Positions 34,546-48,280 are shown, counted from the first letter of the stretch. The stretch is 64,000 nt of DNA from Petrolisthes cinctipes (GCA_033782935.1 JAWQEG010000135.1:1800501-1864500); one strand, 5' to 3'. The notes: generated from the sequence alone by a model not told the origin. Numbers and translations are program-made.

Positions 34546-37200
34546 TTAGCATGTTTTTAGCCTATATTTTGAAAATATTCTAGCACTGTGTAGGCATGTA
34601 CAGATTGCTTCTGGGACCCCAAAATATCGAATTTTCGGGTGTTTAGGGCCAGAATTTGAGATATAAACGGGTACAGAAGATGCATGCACATATCGACTTT
34701 TGGGCACCTAAAAGATCGATTTTCAGTATGTTTTTGGCCTGTATTTTGAAAATACTCTAACACGGAGTAGGCATGTACAGATACCTTCTGGGACCTCTAA
34801 ATATCGAATTTTCGGGTGTTTTGGGACTGAATTTGATATATCGATTTTTTGGCACCTAAAATGTCGATTTTTAGCATGTTTTTAGCCTATATTTTGAAAA
34901 TATTCTAGCACTGTGTAGGCATGTACAGATTGCTTCTGGGACCCCAAAATATTGAATTTTCGGGTGTTTTGAGCCTGAATTTGAGATATAAACGGGTACA
35001 GAAGATACATGCACATATTGACTTTGGGCATCTAAAATATCGATTTTCAGCATGTTTTGGGCCTGTATTTTGAAAATATTCTAACACTGAGTAGGCATGT
35101 ACAGATTGCTTCTGGGACCCCAAAATATTGAATTTTCGGGTGTTTTGAGCCTGAATTTGAGATATAAACGGGTACTGAAGATGCATGCACATATCGACTT
35201 TTGTGCACCTAAAAGATCGATTTTCAGTATGTTTTGAGCATGTATTTTGAAAATACTCTAACACGGAGTAGGCATGTACAGATCGCTTCTGGGACCCCTA
35301 AATATCGAATTTTCGGGTGTTTTGGGACTGAATAAGAGATATCGACTTTTTGGCACCTAAAAGATCGATTTTTAGCATGTTTTTAGCCTATATTTTGAAA
35401 ATATTCTAGCACTGAGTAGGCATGTACAGATTGCTTCTAAGACCCCAAAATATTGAATTTTCGGGTGTTTTGAGCCTGAATTTGAGATATAAACGGGTAC
35501 AGAAGATACATGCACATATTGACTTTGGGCACCAAAAATATCGATTTTCAGCATGTTTTGGGCCTGAATTTTGAAAATACTCTAACACGGAGTAGGCATG
35601 TACAGATCGCTTCTGGGACCCCAAAATATCGAATTTTCGGGTGTTTAGGGCCAGAATTTGAGATATAAACGGGTACAGAAGATGCATGCACATATCGATT
35701 TTTGGGCACCTAAAAGATCGATTTTCAGTATGTTTTTGGCCTGTATTTTGAAAATACTCTAACACGGAGTAGGCATGTACAGATACCTTCTGGGACCTCT
35801 AAATATCGAATTTTCGGGTGTTTTGGGACAGAATTTGAGATATCGACTTTTTGGCACCTAAAAGATCGATTTTTAGCATGTTTTTAGCCTATATTTTGAA
35901 AATATTCTAGCACTGTACAGATTGCTTCTGGGACCCCAAAATATTGAATTTTCGGGTGTTTTGAGCCTGAATTTGAGATATAAACGGGTACAGAAGATAC
36001 ATGCACATATTGACTTTGGGCATCTAAAATATCGATTTTCAGCATGTTTTGGGCCTGTATTTTGAAAATACTCTAACACTGAGTAGGCATGTACAGATTG
36101 CTTCTGGGACCCCAAAATATTGAATTTTCGGGTGTTTTGAGCCTGAATTTGAGATATAAACGGGTACTGAAGATGCATGCACATATCGACTTTTGTGCAC
36201 CTAAAAGATCGATTTTCAGTATGTTTTGAGCATGTATTTTGAAAATACTCTAACACGGAGTAGGCATGTACAGATCGCTTCTGGGACCCCTAAATATTGA
36301 ATTTTCGGGTGTTTTGTGACAGAATTTGAGATATCGACTTTTTGGCACCTAAAAGATCGATTTTTAGCATGTTTTTAGCCTATATTTTGAAAATATTCTA
36401 GCACTGTACAGATTGCTTCTGGGACCCCAAAATATTGAATTTTCGGGTGTTTTGAGCCTGAATTTGAGATATAAACGGGTACAGAAGATACATGCACATA
36501 TTGACTTTGGGCATCTAAAATATCGATTTTCAGCATGTTTTGGGCCTGTATTTTGAAAATACTCTAACACTGAGTTGGCATGTACAGATTGCTTCTGGGA
36601 CCCCAAAATATTGAATTTTCGGGTGTTTTGAGCATGAATTTGAGATATAAACGGGTACTGAAGATGCATGCACATATCGACTTTTGTGCACCTAAAAGAT
36701 CGATTTTCTGTATGTTTTGAGCATGTATTTTGAAAATACTCTAACACGGAGTAGGCATGTACAGATCGCTTCTGGGACCCCTAAATATCGAATTTTCGGG
36801 TGTTTTGGGACTGAATTTGAGATATCGACTTTTTGGCACCTAAAAGATCGATTTTTAGCATGTTTTTAGCCTATATTTTGAAAATATTCTAGCACTGAGT
36901 AGGCATGTACAGATTGCTTCTGGGACCCCAAAATATTGAATTTTCGGTTGTTTTGAACCTGAATTTGAGATATAAACGGGTACAGAAGATACATGCACAT
37001 ATTGACTTTGGGCATCTAAAATATCGATTATCAGCATGTTTTGGGCCTGTATTTTGAAAATACTCTAACACTGAGTAGGCATGTACAGATTGCTTCTGGG
37101 ACCCCAAAATATTGAATTTTCGGGTGTTTTGAGCCTGAATTTGAGATATAAACGGGTACTGAAGATGCATGCACATATCGACTTTTGTGCACCTAAAAGA

Positions 37201-37376
37201 TCGATTTTCAGTATGTTTTGAGCAAGTATTTTGAAAATACTCTAACACGGAGTAGGCATGTACAGATTGCTTCTGGGACCCCAAAATATTGAATTTTCGG
37301 GTGTTTTGAGCCTGAATTTGAGATATAAACGGGTACAGAAGATACATGCACATATTGACTTTGGGCATCTAAAATA
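37201..37376. repeat. Hybrid monomer: M3b front, M1b back (pentamer at 36855)
   Basis: It opens CAGTATGTTTTGAGCAAG like M3b and then reads as M1b, with GATTGCTTC, AATATTGAATT, AAACGGGTACAG and CATCTAAAATA. The flanking M2 monomers at ~37024 and ~37377 both carry the rare CGATTATCAGC, which shows that the inserted pair came from duplication of the neighbouring pair. Confidence 0.83.
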
Positions 37377-37799
37377 TCGATTATCAGCATGTTTTGGGCC
37401 TGTATTTTGAAAATACTCTAACACTGAGTAGGCATGTACAGATTGCTTCTGGGACCCCAAAATATTGAATTTTCGGGTGTTTTGAGCCTGAATTTGAGAT
37501 ATAAACGGGTACTGAAGATACATGCACATATCGACTTTTGTGCACCTAAAAGATCGATTTTCAGTATGTTTTGAGCATGTATTTTGAAAATACTCTAACA
37601 CGGAGTAGGCATGTACAGATCGCTTCTGGGACCCCTAAATATCGAATTTTCGGGTGTTTTGGGACTGTATTTGAGATATCGACTTTTTGGCACCTAAAAG
37701 ATCGATTTTTAGCATGTTTTTAGCCTATATTTTGAAAATATTCTAGCACTGAGTAGGCATGTACAGATTGCTTCTGGGACCCCAAAATATTGAATTTTC

Positions 37800-38230
37800 G
37801 GGTGTTTTGAGCCTGAATTAGAGATACAAACTGGTACAGAAGAAACATGCACATATTGACTTTGGGCATCTAAAATATCGATTTTCAGCATGTTTTGGGC
37901 CTGTATTTTGAAAAAACTCTAACACTGAGTAGGCATGTACAGATTGCTTCTGGGACCCCAAAAATTGAATTTTCCGGTGTTTTGAGCCTGAATTTGAGAT
38001 ATAAACGGGTACTGAAGATGCATGCACATATCGACTTTTGTGCACCTAAAAGATCGATTTTCAGTATGTTTTGAGCATGTATTTTGAAAATACTCTAACA
38101 CGGAGTAGGCATGTACAGATCGCTTCTGGGACCCCTAAATATTGAATTTTCGGGTGTTTTGGGACTGAATTTGAGATATCGACTTTTTGGCACCTAAAAG
38201 ATCGATTTTCAGCATGTTTTTAGCCTATAT
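37800..38230. repeat. Segment shared with 49.06-49.49 kb (offset 11258)
   Basis: Four rare variants occur together only in these two places: GCCTGAATTAGAG followed by AAACTGGTAC, GAAAAAACTCTAAC, a deleted CCCCAAAAATTGAATTTTCC, and an M1 that begins CGATTTTCAGCATG rather than CGATTTTTAGC. Positions agree at an offset of 11258. Confidence 0.8.
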
Positions 38231-38532
38231 TTTGAAAATATTCTAGCACTGAGTAGGCATGTACAGATTGCTTCTGGGACCCCTTAATATTGAATTTTCG
38301 GGTGTTTTGAGCCTAAATTTGAGATATAAACGGGTACAGAAGATACATGCACATATTGACTTTGGGCACCAAAAATATCAAATTTTCAGCATGTTTTGGC
38401 CTGAATTTTGAAAATACTCTAACACGGAGTAGGCATGTACAGATACCTTCTGGGACCTCTAAATATCGAATTTTCGGGTGTTTTGGGACTGAATTTGATA
38501 TATCGATTTTTTGACACCTAAAATGTCGATTT

Positions 38533-41500
38533 TTAGCATGTTTTTAGCCTATATTTTGAAAATATTCTAGCACTGTGTAGGCATGTACAGATTGCTTCTG
38601 GGACCCCAAAATATTGAATTTTCGGGTGTTTTGAGCCTGAATTTGAGATATAAACGGGTACAGAAGATACATGCACATATTGACTTTGGGCATCTAAAAT
38701 ATCGATTTTCAGCATGTTTTGGGCCTGTATTTTGAAAATACTCTAACACTGAGTAGGCATGTACAGATTGCTTATGGGATCCCAAAATATTGAATTTTTT
38801 GGGTGTTTTGAGCCTGAATTTGAGATATAAACGGATACTGAAGATGCATGAACATATCGACTTTTGTGCACCTAAAAGATCGATTTTCAGTATGTTTTGA
38901 GCATGTATTTTGAAAATACTCTAACACGGAGTAGGCATGTACAGATCGCTTCTGGGACCCCAAAATATCGAATTTTCGGGTGTTTAGGGCCAGAATTTGA
39001 GATATAAACGGGTACAGAAGATGCATGCACATATCGACTTTTGGGCACCTAAAAGATCGATTTTCAGTATGTTTTTGGCCTTTATTTTGAAAATACTCTA
39101 ACACGGAGTAGGCATGTACAGATACCTTCTGGGACCTCTAAATATCGAATTTTCGGGTGTTTTGGGACTGAATTTGAGATATCGATTTTTTGGCACCTAA
39201 AATGTCGATTTTTAGCATGTTTTTAGCCTATATTTTGAAAATATTCTAGCACTGTGTAGGCATGTGCAGATTGCTTCTGGGACCCCAAAATATTGAATTT
39301 TCGGGTGTTTTGAGCCTGAATTTGAGATATAAACGGGTACAGAAGATACATGCACATATTGACTTTGGGCATCTAAAATATCGATTTTCAGCATGTTTTG
39401 GGCCTGTATTTTGAAAATACTCTAACACTGTGTAGGCATGTACAGATTGCTTCTGGGACCCCAAAATATTGAATTTTAGGGTGTTTTGAGCCTGAATTTG
39501 AGATATAAACGGGTACAGAAGATACATGCACATATTGACTTTGGGCACCAAAAATATCGATTTTCAGCATGTTTTGGGCCTGAATTTTGAAAATACTCTA
39601 ACACGGAGTAGGCATGTACAGATCGCTTCTGGGACCCCAAAATATCGAATTTTCTGGTGTTTAGGGCCAGAATTTGAGATATAAACGGGTACAGAAGATG
39701 CATGCACATATCGACTTTTGGGCACCTAAAAGATCGATTTTCAGTATGTTTTTGGCCTGTATTTTGAAAATACTCTAACACGGAGTAGGCATGTACAGAT
39801 ACCTTCTGGGACCTCTAAATATCGAATTTTCGGGTGTTTTGGGACTGAATTTGATATATCGATTTTTTGGCACCTAAAATGTCGATTTTTAGCATGTTTT
39901 TAGCCTATATTTTGAAAATATTCTAGCACTGTGTAGGCATGTACAGATTGCTTCTGGGACCCCAAAATATTGAATTTTCGGGTGTTTTGAGCCTGAATTT
40001 GAGATATAAACGGGTACAGAAGATACATGAACATATTGACTTTGGGCATCTAAAATATCGATTTTCAGCATGTTTTGGGCCTGTATTTTGAAAATATTCT
40101 AACACTGAGTAGGCATGTACAGATTGCTTCTGGGACCCCAAAATATTGAATTTTCGGGTGTTTTGAGCCTGAATTTGAGATATAAACGGGTACTGAAGAT
40201 GCATGCACATATCGACTTTTGTGCACCTAAAAGATCGATTTTCAGTATGTTTTGAGCATGTATTTTGAAAATGCTCTAACACGGAGTAGGCATGTACAGA
40301 TCGCTTCTGGGACCCCTAAATATCGAATTTTCGGGTGTTTTGGGACTGAATTTGAGATATCGACTTTTTGGCACCTAAAAGATCCATTTTTAGCATGTTT
40401 TTAGCCTATATTTTGAAAATATTCTAGCACTGTACAGATTGCTTCTGTGACCCCAAAATATTGAATTTTCGGGTGTTTTGAGCCTGAATTTGAGATATAA
40501 ACGGGTACAGAAGATACATGCACATATTGACTTTGGGCACCAAAAATATCGATTTTCAGCATGTTTTGGGCCTGAATTTTGAAAATACTCTAACATGGAG
40601 TAGGCATGTACAGATCGCTTCTGGGACCCCAAAATATCGAATTTTCGGGTGTTTAGGGCCAGAATTTGAGATATAAACGGGTACAGAAGATGCATGCACA
40701 TATCGACTTTTGGGCACCTAAAAGATCGATTTTCAGTATGTTTTTGGCCTGTATTTTGAAAATACTCTAACACGGAGTAGGCATGTACAGATACCTTCTG
40801 GGACCTCTAAATATCGAATTTTCGGGTGTTTTGGGACTGAATTTGAGATATCGATTTTTTGGCACCTAAAATGTCGATTTTTAGCATGTTTTTAGCCTAT
40901 ATTTTGAAAATATTCTAGCTCTGTGTAGGCATGTACAGATTGCTTCTGGGACCCCAAAATATTGAATTTTCGGGTGTTCTGAGCCTGAATTTGAGATATA
41001 AACGGGTACTGAAGATGCATGCACATATCGACTTTTGTGTACCTAAAAGATCGATTTTCAGTATGTTTTGAGCATGTAATTTGAAAATACTCTAACATGG
41101 AGTATACATATACAGATCGCTTCTGGGACCCTAAATATCGAATTTTCGGGTGTTTTGGGACAGAATTTGAGATATCGACTTTTTGGCACCTAAAAGATCG
41201 ATTTTTAGCATGTTTTTAGCCTATATTTTGAAAATATTCTAGCACTGTACAGATTGCTTCTGGGACCCCAAAATATTGAATTTTCGGGTGTTTTGAGCCT
41301 GAATTTGAGATATAAACGGGTACAGAAGATACATGCACATATTGACTTTGGGCATCTAAAATATCGATTTTCAGCATGTTTTGGGCCTGTATTTTGAAAA
41401 TACTCTAACACTGAGTAGGCATGTACAGATTGCTTCTGGGACCCCAAAATATTGAATTTTCGGGTGTTTTGAGCCTGAATTTGAGATATAAACGGGTACT

Positions 41501-42373
41501 GAAGATGCATGCACATATCGACTTTTGTGCACCTAAAAGATCGATTTTCAGTATGTTTTGAGCATGTATTTTGAAAATACTCTAACACGGAGTAGGCATG
41601 TACAGATTGCTTCTGGGACCCCAAAATATTGAATTTTCGGGTGTTTTGAGCCAGAATTTGAGATATAAACGGGTACAGAAGATGCATGCACATATCGACT
41701 TTTGGGCACCTAAAAGATCGATTTTCAGTATGTTTTTGGCCTGTATTTTGAAAATACTCTAACACGGAGTAGGCATGTACAGATACCTTCTGGGACCTCT
41801 AAATATCGAATTTTCGGGTGTTTTGGGACTGAATTTGAGATATCGATTTTTTGGCACCTAAAATGTCGATTTTTAGCATGTTTTTAGCCTATATTTTGAA
41901 AATATTCTAGCACTGTGTAGGCATGTACAGATTGCTTCTGGGACCCCAAAATATTGAATTTTCGGGTTTTTTGAGCCTGAATTTGAGATATAAACGGGTA
42001 CAGAAGATACATGCACATATTGACTTTGGGCACCAAAAAGATCGATTTTCAGCATGTTTTGGGCCTGAATTTTGAAAATACTCTAACACGGAGTAGGCAT
42101 GTACAGATCGCTTCTGGGACCCCAAAATATCGAATTTTCGGGTGTTTAGGGCCAGAATTTGAGATATAAACGGGTACAGAAGATGCATGCACATATCGAC
42201 TTTTGGGCTCCTAAAAGATCGATTTTCAGTATGTTTTTGGCATGTATTTTGAAAATACTCTAACACGGAGTAGGCATGTACAGATACCTTCTGGGACCTC
42301 TAAATATCGAATTTTCGGGTGTTTTGGGACTGAATTTGATATATCGATTTTTTGGCACCTAAAATGTCGATTT
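38533..42373. repeat. Tetramer-rich segment
   Basis: Blocks: 38533 (679 tetramer), 39212 (677 tetramer), 39889 (501), 40390 (491), 40881 (324 dimer), 41205 (668 tetramer with 10-bp deletion), 41873 (501). The tetramer at 38533 gains an M2a-like back half after an M3b front. The monomer at 41541-41717 is another M3b front with an undeleted back half. The dimer at 40881 is followed at once by a 10-bp-deleted block, a pairing that becomes frequent downstream. Confidence 0.82.
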
Positions 42374-44515
42374 TTAGCATGTTTTTAGCCTATATTTTGA
42401 AAATATTCTAGCACTGTGTAGGCATGTACAGATTGCTTTTGGGACCCCAAAATATTGAATTTTCGGGTGTTTTGAGCCTGAATTTGAGATATAAACGGGT
42501 ACTGAAGATGCATGCACATATCGACTTTTGTGCACCAAAAAGATCGATTTTCAGTATGTTTTGAGCATGTATTTTGAAAATACTCTAACACGGAGTAGGC
42601 ATGTACAGATCGCTTCTGGGACACCTAAATATCGAATTTTCGGGTGTTTTGGGACTGAATTTGAGATATCGACTTTTTGGCACCTAAAAGATCGATTTTT
42701 AGCATGTTTTTAGCCTATATTTTGAAAATATTCTAGCACTGTACAGATTGCTTCTGGGACCCCAAAATATTGAATTTTCGGGTGTTTTGAGCCTGAATTT
42801 GAGATATAAACTGGTACAGAAGATACATGCACATATTGACTTTGGGCACCAAAAATATCGATTTTCAGCATGTTTTGGGCCTTTATTTTGAAGATACTCT
42901 AACACGGAGTAGGCATGTACAGATCGCTTCTGGGACCCCAAAATATCGAATTTTCGGGTGTTTTGAGCCTGAATTTGAGATATAAACGGGTACTGGAGAT
43001 GCATGCACATATCGACTTTTGTGCACCTAAAAGATCGATTTTCAGTATGTTTTGAGCATGTATATTGAAAATACTCTAACACGGAGTAGGCATGTACAGA
43101 TCGCTTCTGGGACCCCTAAATATCGAATTTTCGGGTGTTTTGGGACTGAATTTGAGATATCGACTTTTTGGCACCTAAAGGATCGATTTTTTGCATGTTT
43201 TTAGCCTATATTTTGAAAATATTCTAGCACTGAGTAGGCATGTACAGATTGCTTATGGGACCCCAAAATATTGAATTTTCGGGTGTTTTGAGACTGAATT
43301 TGAGATATAAACGGGTACAGAAGATACATGCACATATTGACTTTGGGCATCTAAAATATCGATTTTCAGCATGTTTTGGGCCTGTATTTTGAAAATACTC
43401 TAACACTGAGTAGGCATGTACAGATTGCTTTTGGGACCCCAAAATATTGAATTTTCGGGTGTTTTGAGCCTGAATTTGAGATATAAACGGGTACTGAAGA
43501 TGCATGCACATATCGACTTTTGTGCACCTAAAAGATCGATTTTCAGTATGTTTTGAGCATGTATTTTGAAAATACTCTAACACGGAGTAGGCATGTACAG
43601 ATCGCTTCTGGGACCCCTAAATATCGAATTTTCGGGTGTTTTGGGACTGAATTTGAGATATCGACTTTTTGGCACCTAAAAGATCGATTTTTAGCATGTT
43701 TTTAGCCTATATTTTGAAAATATTCTAGCACTGAGTAGGCATGTACAGATTGCTTCTGGGACCCCAGAATATTGAATTTTCGGGTGTTTTGAGCCTGAAT
43801 TTGAGATATAAACGGGTACAGAAGATACATGCACATATTGACTTCGGGCACCAAAAATATCGATTTTCAGCATGTTTTGGGCCTGAATTTTGAAAATAAT
43901 CTAACACGGAGTAGGCATGTACAGATACCTTCTGGGACCTCTAAATATCGAATTTTCGGGTGTTTTGGGACTGAATTTGAGATATCGATTTTTTGGCACC
44001 TAAAATGTCGATTTTTAGCATGTTTTTAGCCTATATTTTGAAAATATTCTAGCACTGAGTAGGCATGTACAGATTGCTTCTGGGACCCCAAAATATTGAA
44101 TTTTCGGGTGTTTTGAGCCTGAATTTGAGATATAAACGGGTACAGAAGATACATGCACATATTGACTTTGGGCATCTAAAATATCGATTTTCAGCATGTT
44201 TTGGGCCTGTATTTTGAAAATATTCTAGCACGGAGTAGGCATGTACAGATCGCTTCTGGGACCCCAAAATATCGAATTTTCGGGTGTTTAGGGCCAGAAT
44301 TTGAGATATAAACGGGTACAGAAGATGCATGCACATATCGACTTTTGGGCTCCTAAAAGATCGATTTTCAGTATGTTTTTGGCATGTATTTTGAAAATAC
44401 TCTAACACGGAGTAGGCATGTACAGATACCTTCTGGGACCTCTAAATATCGAATTTTCGGGTGTTTTGGGACTGAATTTGATATATCGATTTTTTGGCAC
44501 CTAAAATGTCGATTT
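42374..44515. repeat. Copy 1 of a 2142-bp module (325+491+501+324+501)
   Basis: Blocks: 42374, 42699, 43190, 43691 and 44015. Marker variants are CACCAAAAAGATCG (~42534), GGGACACCTAAAT (~42619), GCCTTTATTTTGAAGATAC (~42880), CGATTTTTTGCATG (~43183), CTTATGGGACC (~43252), CTTTTGGGACC (~43430), GACTTCGGGCACC (~43840) and AATAATCTAAC (~43896). The shared region begins a little further left, near 42088, judging from GGGCTCCTAAAAG at ~42206 and ~44348. Confidence 0.87.
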
Positions 44516-46156
44516 TTAGCATGTTTTTAGCCTATATTTTGAAAATATTCTAGCACTGTGTAGGCATGTACAGATTGCTTTTGGGACCCCAAAATATTGA
44601 ATTTTCGGGTAATTTGAGCCTGAATTTGAGATATAAACGGGTACTGAAGATGCATGCACATATCGACTTTTGTGCACCAAAAAGATCGATTTTCAGTATG
44701 TTTTGAGCATGTATTTTGAAAATACTCTAACACGGAGTAGGCATGTACAGATCGCTTCTGGGACACCTAAATATCGAATTTTCGGGTGTTTTGGGACTGA
44801 ATTTGAGATATCGACTTTTTGGCACCTAAAAGATCGATTTTTAGCATGTTTTTAGCCTATATTTTGAAAATATTCTAGCACTGTACAGATTGCTTCTGGG
44901 ACCCCAAAATATTGAATTTTCGGGTGTTTTGAGCCTGAATTTGAGATATAAACTGGTACAGAAGATACATGCACATATTGACTTTGGGCACCAAAAATAT
45001 CGATTTTCAGCATGTTTTGGGCCTTTATTTTGAAGATACTCTAACACGGAGTAGGCATGTACAGATCGCTTCTGGGACCCCAAAATATCGAATTTTCGGG
45101 TGTTTTGAGCCTGAATTTGAGATATAAACGGGTACTGAAGATGCATGCACATATCGACTTTTGTGCACCTAAAAGATCGATTTTCAGTATGTTTTGAGCA
45201 TGTATTTTGAAAATACTCTAACACGGAGTAGGCATGTACAGATCGCTTCTGGGACCCCTAAATATCGAATTTTCGGGTGTTTTGGGACTGAATTTGAGAT
45301 ATCGACTTTTTGGCACCTAAAAGATCGATTTTTTGCATGTTTTTAGCCTATATTTTGAAAATATTCTAGCACTGAGTAGGCATGTACAGATTGCTTATGG
45401 GACCCCAAAATATTGAATTTTCGGGTGTTTTGAGCCTGAATTTGAGATATAAACGGGTACAGAAGATACATGCACATATTGACTTTGGGCATCTAAAATA
45501 TCGATTTTCAGCATGTTTTGGGCCTGTATTTTGAAAATACTCTAACACTGAGTAGGCATGTACAGATTGCTTTTGGGACCCCAAAATATTGAATTTTCGG
45601 GTGTTTTGAGCCTGAATTTGAGATATAAACGGGTACTGAAGATGCATGCACATATCGACTTTTGTGCACCTAAAAGATCGATTTTCAGTATGTTTTGAGC
45701 ATGTATTTTGAAAATACTCTAACACGGAGTAGGCATGTACAGATCGCTTCTGGGATCCCTAAATATCGAATTTTCGGGTGTTTTGGGACTGAATTTGAGA
45801 TATCGACTTTTTGGCACCTAAAAGATCGATTTTTAGCATGTTTTTAGCCTATATTTTGAAAATATTCTAGCACTGAGTAGGCATGTACAGATAGCTTCTG
45901 GGACCCCAAAATATTGAATTTTCGGGTGTTTTGAGCCTGAATTTGAGATATAAACGGGTACAGAAGATACATGCACATATTGACTTCGGGCACCAAAAAT
46001 ATCGATTTTCAGCATGTTTTGGGCCTGAATTTTGAAAATAATCTAACACGGAGTAGGCATGTACAGATACCTTCTGGGACCTCTAAATATCGAATTTTCG
46101 GGTGTTTTGGGACTGAATTTGAGATATCGATTTTTTGGCACCTAAAATGTCGATTT
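44516..46156. repeat. Copy 2 of the 2142-bp module, lacking its last block
   Basis: Blocks: 44516 (325), 44841 (491), 45332 (501), 45833 (324). All marker variants of copy 1 recur at +2142. Similarity ends near 46157, where the M1 start has been replaced by CAGCATGTTTTGGGCC. At least six single-base or short differences separate the copies (for example GGGTAATTTGAG ~44607, GATAGCTTC ~45890, GGGATCCCTAAAT ~45753). This copy pair therefore looks older than the 3999-bp pair. Confidence 0.87.
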
Positions 46157-46657
46157 TCAGCATGTTTTGGGCCTGTATTTTGAAAATATTCTAGCACTGT
46201 GTAGGCATGTACAGATTGCTTCTGGGACCCCAAAATATTGAATTTTCGGGTGTTTTGAGCCTGTATTTGAGATATAAACGGGTACAGAAGATACATGCAC
46301 ATATTGACTTTGGGCACCAAAAATATCGATTTTCAGCATGTTTTGGGCCTGAATTTTGAAAATACTCTAACACTGAGTAGGCATGTACAGATTGCTTCTG
46401 GGACCCAAAAATATTGAATTTTCGGGTGTTTTGAGCCTGAATTTGAGATATAAACGGGTACTGAAGATACATGCACATATCGACTTTTGGGCACCTAAAA
46501 GATCGATTTTCAGTATGTTTTGAGCATGTATTTTGAAAATACTCTAACACTGAGTAGGCATGTACAGATCGCTTCTGGGACCCTTAAATATCGTATTTTC
46601 GGGTGTTTTGGGACTGAATTTGAGATATCGACTTTTTGGCACCTAAAAGATCGATTT
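46157..46657. repeat. Trimer with a chimeric first monomer
   Basis: The first monomer starts with M2-type TTTTCAGCATGTTTTGGGCCTG, then has the M1-type AATATTCTAGCACTGTGTAGG and M1 second half. The block is still 501 bp. This marks the point where the 2142-bp module stops matching. CCTGTATTTGAG (~46261) is shared with ~48581. Confidence 0.8.
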
Positions 46658-48280
46658 TTAGCATGTTTTTAGCCTATATTTTGAAAATATTCTAGCACTG
46701 AGTAGGCATGTACAGATTGCTTCTGGGACCCCAAAATATTGAATTTTCGGGTGTTTTGAGCCTGAATTTGAGATATAAACGGGTACAGAAGATACATGCA
46801 CATATTGACTTTGGGCACCAAAAATATCGATTTTCAGCATGTTTTGGGCCTGAATTTTGAAAATGCTCTAACACGGAGTAGGCATGTACAGATCGCTTCT
46901 GGGACCCCTAAATATCGAATTTTCGGGTGTTTTGGGACTGAATTTGAGATATCGACTTTTTGGCACCTAAGAGATCGATTTTTAGCATGTTTTTAGCCTA
47001 TATTTTGAAAATATTCTAGCACTGTACAGATTGCTTCTGGGACCCCAAAATATTGAATTTTCGGGTGTTTTGAGCCTGAATTTGAGATATAAACGGGTAC
47101 AGAAGAATACATGCACATATTGACTTTGGGCACCAAAAATATCGATTTTTAGCATGTTTTGGGCCTGAATTTTGAAAATTCTCTAACACGGAGTAGGCAT
47201 GTACAGATCGCTTCTGGGACCCCAAAATATCGAATTTTCGGGTGTTTAGGGCCAGAATTTGAGATATGAACGGGTACAGAAGATGCATGCACATATCGAC
47301 TTTTGGGCACCTAAAAGAACGATTTTCAGTATGTTTTTGGCCTGTATTTTGAAAATACTCTAACACGGAGTAGGCATGTACAGATACCTTCTGGGACCTC
47401 TAAATATCGAATTTTCGGGTGTTTTGGGACTGAATTTGAGATATCGATTTTTTGGCACCTAAAATGTCGATTTTTAGCTTGTTTTTAGCCTATATTTTGA
47501 AAATATTCTAGCACTGTGTAGGCATGTACAGATTGCTTCTGGGACCCCAAAATATTGAATTTTCGGGTGTTTTGAGCCTGAATTTGAGATATAAACGGGT
47601 ACAGAAGATACATGCACATATTGACTTTGGGCACCAAAAATATCGATTTTCAGCATGTTTTGGGCCTGAATTTTGAAAATACTCTAACACGGAGTAGGCA
47701 TATACAGATCGCTTCTGGGTCCCCAAAATATCGAATTTTCGGGTGTTTAGGGCCAGAATTTGAGATATAAACGGGTACAAAAGATGCATGCACATATCGA
47801 CTTTTGGGCACCTAAAAGATCAATTTTCAGTATGTTTTTGGCATGTATTTTGAAAATACTCTAACACGGAGTAGGCATGTACAGATACCTTCTGGGACCT
47901 CTAAATATCGAATTTTCGGGTGTTTTGGGACTGAATTTGATATATCGATTTTTTAGCACCTAAAATGTCGATTTTTAGCATGTTTTTAGCCTATATTTTG
48001 AAAATATTCTAGCACTGTGTAGGCATGTGCAGATTGCTTCTGGGACCCCAAAATATTGAATTTTCGGGTGCTTTGAGCCTGAATTTGAGATATAAACGGG
48101 TACAGAAGATACATGCACATATTGACTTTGGGCATCTAAAATATCGATTTTCAGCATGTTTTGGGCCTGTATTTTGAAAATACTCTAACACTGAGTAGGC
48201 ATGTACAGATTGCTTCTGGGACCCCAAAATATTGAATTTTCGGGTGTTTTGAGCCTGAATTTGAGATATAAACGGGTACT
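46658..48280. repeat. Copy 1 of a segment repeated at +3635
   Basis: Blocks: 46658 (324), 46982 (492), 47474 (501), 47975 (501, part). Rare variants shared at +3635: GAAAATGCTC (~46859), CACCTAAGAGATCG (~46963), AGAAGAATACATGC (~47102), GAAAATTCTC (~47175), AAAAGAACGATTTT (~47314), TTTTTAGCTTG (~47472), GGGTCCCCAAAAT (~47717), GATCAATTTTCAG (~47819), TTTTTTAGCACC (~47951), CATGTGCAG (~48025) and GGGTGCTTTGAG (~48066). Confidence 0.87.

Larger units (their letters stand above)
34546..38532. repeat. Mixed segment: dimers, 491-bp trimers and a pentamer
   Basis: Blocks: 34546 (325 dimer), 34871 (501), 35372 (501), 35873 (491), 36364 (491), 36855 (854 pentamer), 37709 (500), 38209 (324 dimer). 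35873 and 36364 are consecutive near-copies, both with the 10-bp deletion, so the 491-bp form was itself duplicated in tandem. The 37.8-38.2 kb part is shared with 49.1-49.5 kb. Confidence 0.83.

Noticed and set aside
41205..41765. Long minus-strand open frame (186 codons), the longest of many similar frames across the window
   Set aside because: It is three repeat monomers read through. The same peptide, with repeat-level variation, appears more than a hundred times in several frames. Monomer (177) and HOR (501) lengths divisible by three keep frames open, yet a stop recurs in each HOR. Many of these frames begin at a non-ATG codon (GTG from GTGTTAGAG). No promoter, splice or codon-use evidence supports coding.
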